Part shown: one piece after another, positions 5,065 to 6,086 of the stretch
Position numbering within the stretch: position 1 is the first letter of the stretch
Layout: each line of letters starts with the position of its first letter
From: Mageeibacillus sp. UBA3708
Lineage (GTDB): Bacteria; Bacillota; Clostridia; Saccharofermentanales; Saccharofermentanaceae
NCBI GenBank assembly: GCA_002371375.1
Contig: DFIB01000106.1
Coordinates: 1-6,086 of the forward strand
Direction of reading: 5' to 3'
DNA length: 6,086 nt
The notes under the pieces: model-generated
Told to the model about the DNA's origin: nothing
Database searches by the model: none
What the model saw: only the letters and a program-made list of their open reading frames with translations
Position numbers and translations under genes: made by a program

Positions 5065-5595
5065 ATGAAGAGATTCGTGAAGTGTCTTACATCCGTTACT
5101 CTCATCGGTGCAATTATGATGTCGGTTGCGGGTTGCGTGAATTTTGGTGTCATTGAGTACGGCGACTTCGTAGATGCGCTTGAGGAAGAGGCAAACCTGA
5201 AAGAGGATTCCTGCACCACGGGCAAGAACAGGCGTCATGAGGGTTACGAGATGAAGCGTTATATCGAAGGCGAAAAAGGCAGATGCATGTTTGCTTTCTA
5301 TGAGCTTGATGATGAAGACGACGCTGTAGAGATGTTCGAGAAGGAATACGACAATTACTTTGATTCCATCGATGAAGATGCATTCGACGGAAGCCATAAG
5401 GAAGACTTCGATGAGAAGGCTGCAACAGGATATATTCTCATAGACGGTGAGAACGAAGATACAGGAGGTTCGCTTTACGGAGGCATCTTCCTCAAGGAGA
5501 ATACGATCGTTGTTGCTATGGCAATGAACGGCGAAGATAAGGATATTGACAGGGTCGCAGGTGTGCTTGACGCCATCGGATATCCCAAGCCCTGA
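5065..5595 (+). CDS. Acidic lipoprotein, unknown function (first of a tandem pair)
   Basis: I do not recognise the family. The 176-residue precursor has a basic start (MKRFVKC), a hydrophobic stretch and a lipobox SVAGC with the lipid-attachment Cys at 24, so it should be a surface-anchored lipoprotein. The mature part is very acidic, with clusters such as ELDDEDDAVEMFEKEYD, and could bind cations or a basic partner. Cys50 is conserved in the downstream paralog; a further Cys near residue 74 is not. A region starting ATGYILIDGE and running through YGGIFLKENT is likely a beta-rich core, and the end (DIDRVAGVLDAIGY) looks like a helix. The start at 5065 is preferred over an in-frame ATG at 5035 because AGGAAGG (5051-5057) stands 7 nt before it and the signal peptide begins there. 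The gene is divergent from the CPBP protease and followed after 37 nt by its paralog. Confidence 0.85.
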   Translation: MKRFVKCLTSVTLIGAIMMSVAGCVNFGVIEYGDFVDALEEEANLKEDSCTTGKNRRHEGYEMKRYIEGEKGRCMFAFYELDDEDDAVEMFEKEYDNYFDSIDEDAFDGSHKEDFDEKAATGYILIDGENEDTGGSLYGGIFLKENTIVVAMAMNGEDKDIDRVAGVLDAIGYPKP

Positions 5596-5632
5596 CATTA
5601 CGGTGACAGATTAAACACAGGAAGGTATTACA

Positions 5633-6086
5633 GTGAAGAACTTTATTAAATGCATGGTTTCAGCTACACTCATCGGTTCTATGCTGATGTCTGTTGCAGG
5701 ATGTACGAGCTTCAATCTCATTGAATATGATGATTTTGCGGCTGCCCTTGAAGAAGAAGTCGGCCTCAAGGAGGATGACTGCAAAACAGGCAAGAACAAG
5801 AAGAGGCTCGGCTATGAAATGAAGCGCTACATCGAAGGTACCAAAGGTACAAGTACAACATTCAAATTCTACGAATTCAAGGATGAGGATGATGCGGTGG
5901 AGTACTTTGAGAAGCAGTACGACGAATTCTTAGATGTCATTGAGGACGAGGATTTTGAAGGAAGCCACAAGGAGAGCTTCGATGAGGATTCGGCAACGGG
6001 GTATATCCTCATTGACGGAGAGGCTGATGATGCCAGCGTCTACGGCGGCATATACCTCAAAGAGAACACATACATCACTGTTGCAA
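5633..6086 (+). CDS. Acidic lipoprotein, paralog of the preceding gene, GTG start, 3' end outside window
   Basis: The frame opens after an in-frame TAA at 5612-5614 and stays open to the window end, giving about 151 residues. The start is GTG at 5633-5635: AGGAAGG (5619-5625) lies 7 nt upstream, the same element and spacing as in the upstream gene, and the translation then aligns from residue 1 (MKNFIKC against MKRFVKC). The lipobox SVAGC again puts the lipidated Cys at 24. By eye the two proteins share roughly 60% identity, strongest in GYEMKRYIEG, DEDDAVE-FEK-YD, GSHKE-FDE, ATGYILIDGE and YGGI-LKENT. Differences include one extra residue near 74 and two fewer near 128. Only 37 nt without a terminator separate the genes, so they are probably co-transcribed. 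This is a recent-to-moderate tandem duplication. Function is unknown, and further copies may follow beyond the window. Confidence 0.85.
   Translation, partial: MKNFIKCMVSATLIGSMLMSVAGCTSFNLIEYDDFAAALEEEVGLKEDDCKTGKNKKRLGYEMKRYIEGTKGTSTTFKFYEFKDEDDAVEYFEKQYDEFLDVIEDEDFEGSHKESFDEDSATGYILIDGEADDASVYGGIYLKENTYITVA

Noticed and set aside
1..6086. CRISPR arrays, tRNA or rRNA genes, insertion sequences, integrase or attachment sites.
   Set aside because: No regularly spaced repeats, cloverleaf-like sequence, transposase or integrase motifs, or flanking terminal repeats were seen when reading both strands.

Overview
The window looks like chromosomal DNA from a low-to-mid GC Bacillota, most probably a gut- or rumen-type Clostridia. 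This rests on the clostridial look of the cofactor-independent phosphoglycerate mutase, Mrp and thioredoxin reductase proteins, on strong AGGAGG-type ribosome binding sites, and on compact gene packing. No taxonomic marker is present, so this is an inference. No tRNA, rRNA, CRISPR array, insertion sequence or phage gene was recognised.

Layout from left to right. (1) Positions 1-581 hold the 3' part of gpmI (glycolysis), closed by a strong terminator built as nested hairpins (657-723). (2) Two minus-strand genes, read right to left, encode a 70-residue single-pass membrane protein (1411-1623) and then a membrane-anchored XRE-type regulator (756-1331). The regulator gene has its own candidate promoter, with a perfect inverted repeat just after the -10 box that suggests autoregulation. 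(3) A divergent intergenic region (1624-1858) carries promoters in both directions and repeated TTTACAT/ATGTAAA motifs. (4) A tight plus-strand operon follows: mrp (Fe-S carrier ATPase), a YbgC-type hotdog thioesterase, and trxB (thioredoxin reductase), with a 6-nt gap and a 1-nt overlap. (5) A CPBP-family intramembrane protease gene (4009-4965, minus) converges on trxB and overlaps its end by 6 nt. (6) Divergent from the protease, two tandem paralogous acidic lipoproteins run off the right edge (5065-5595 and 5633 to beyond 6086). The second begins with GTG and is cut by the window end.

The mrp-thioesterase-trxB operon is housekeeping (Fe-S delivery, acyl-CoA turnover, thiol redox). The flanking genes are mostly cell-envelope or membrane functions of unknown specificity. 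The least explained parts are the tandem lipoproteins divergent from a CPBP protease, the small membrane protein plus membrane-anchored regulator pair, and the TTTACATG/CATGTAAA element found in both divergent intergenic regions. I found no clear evidence for a wholly new system. These three are the best candidates for follow-up.
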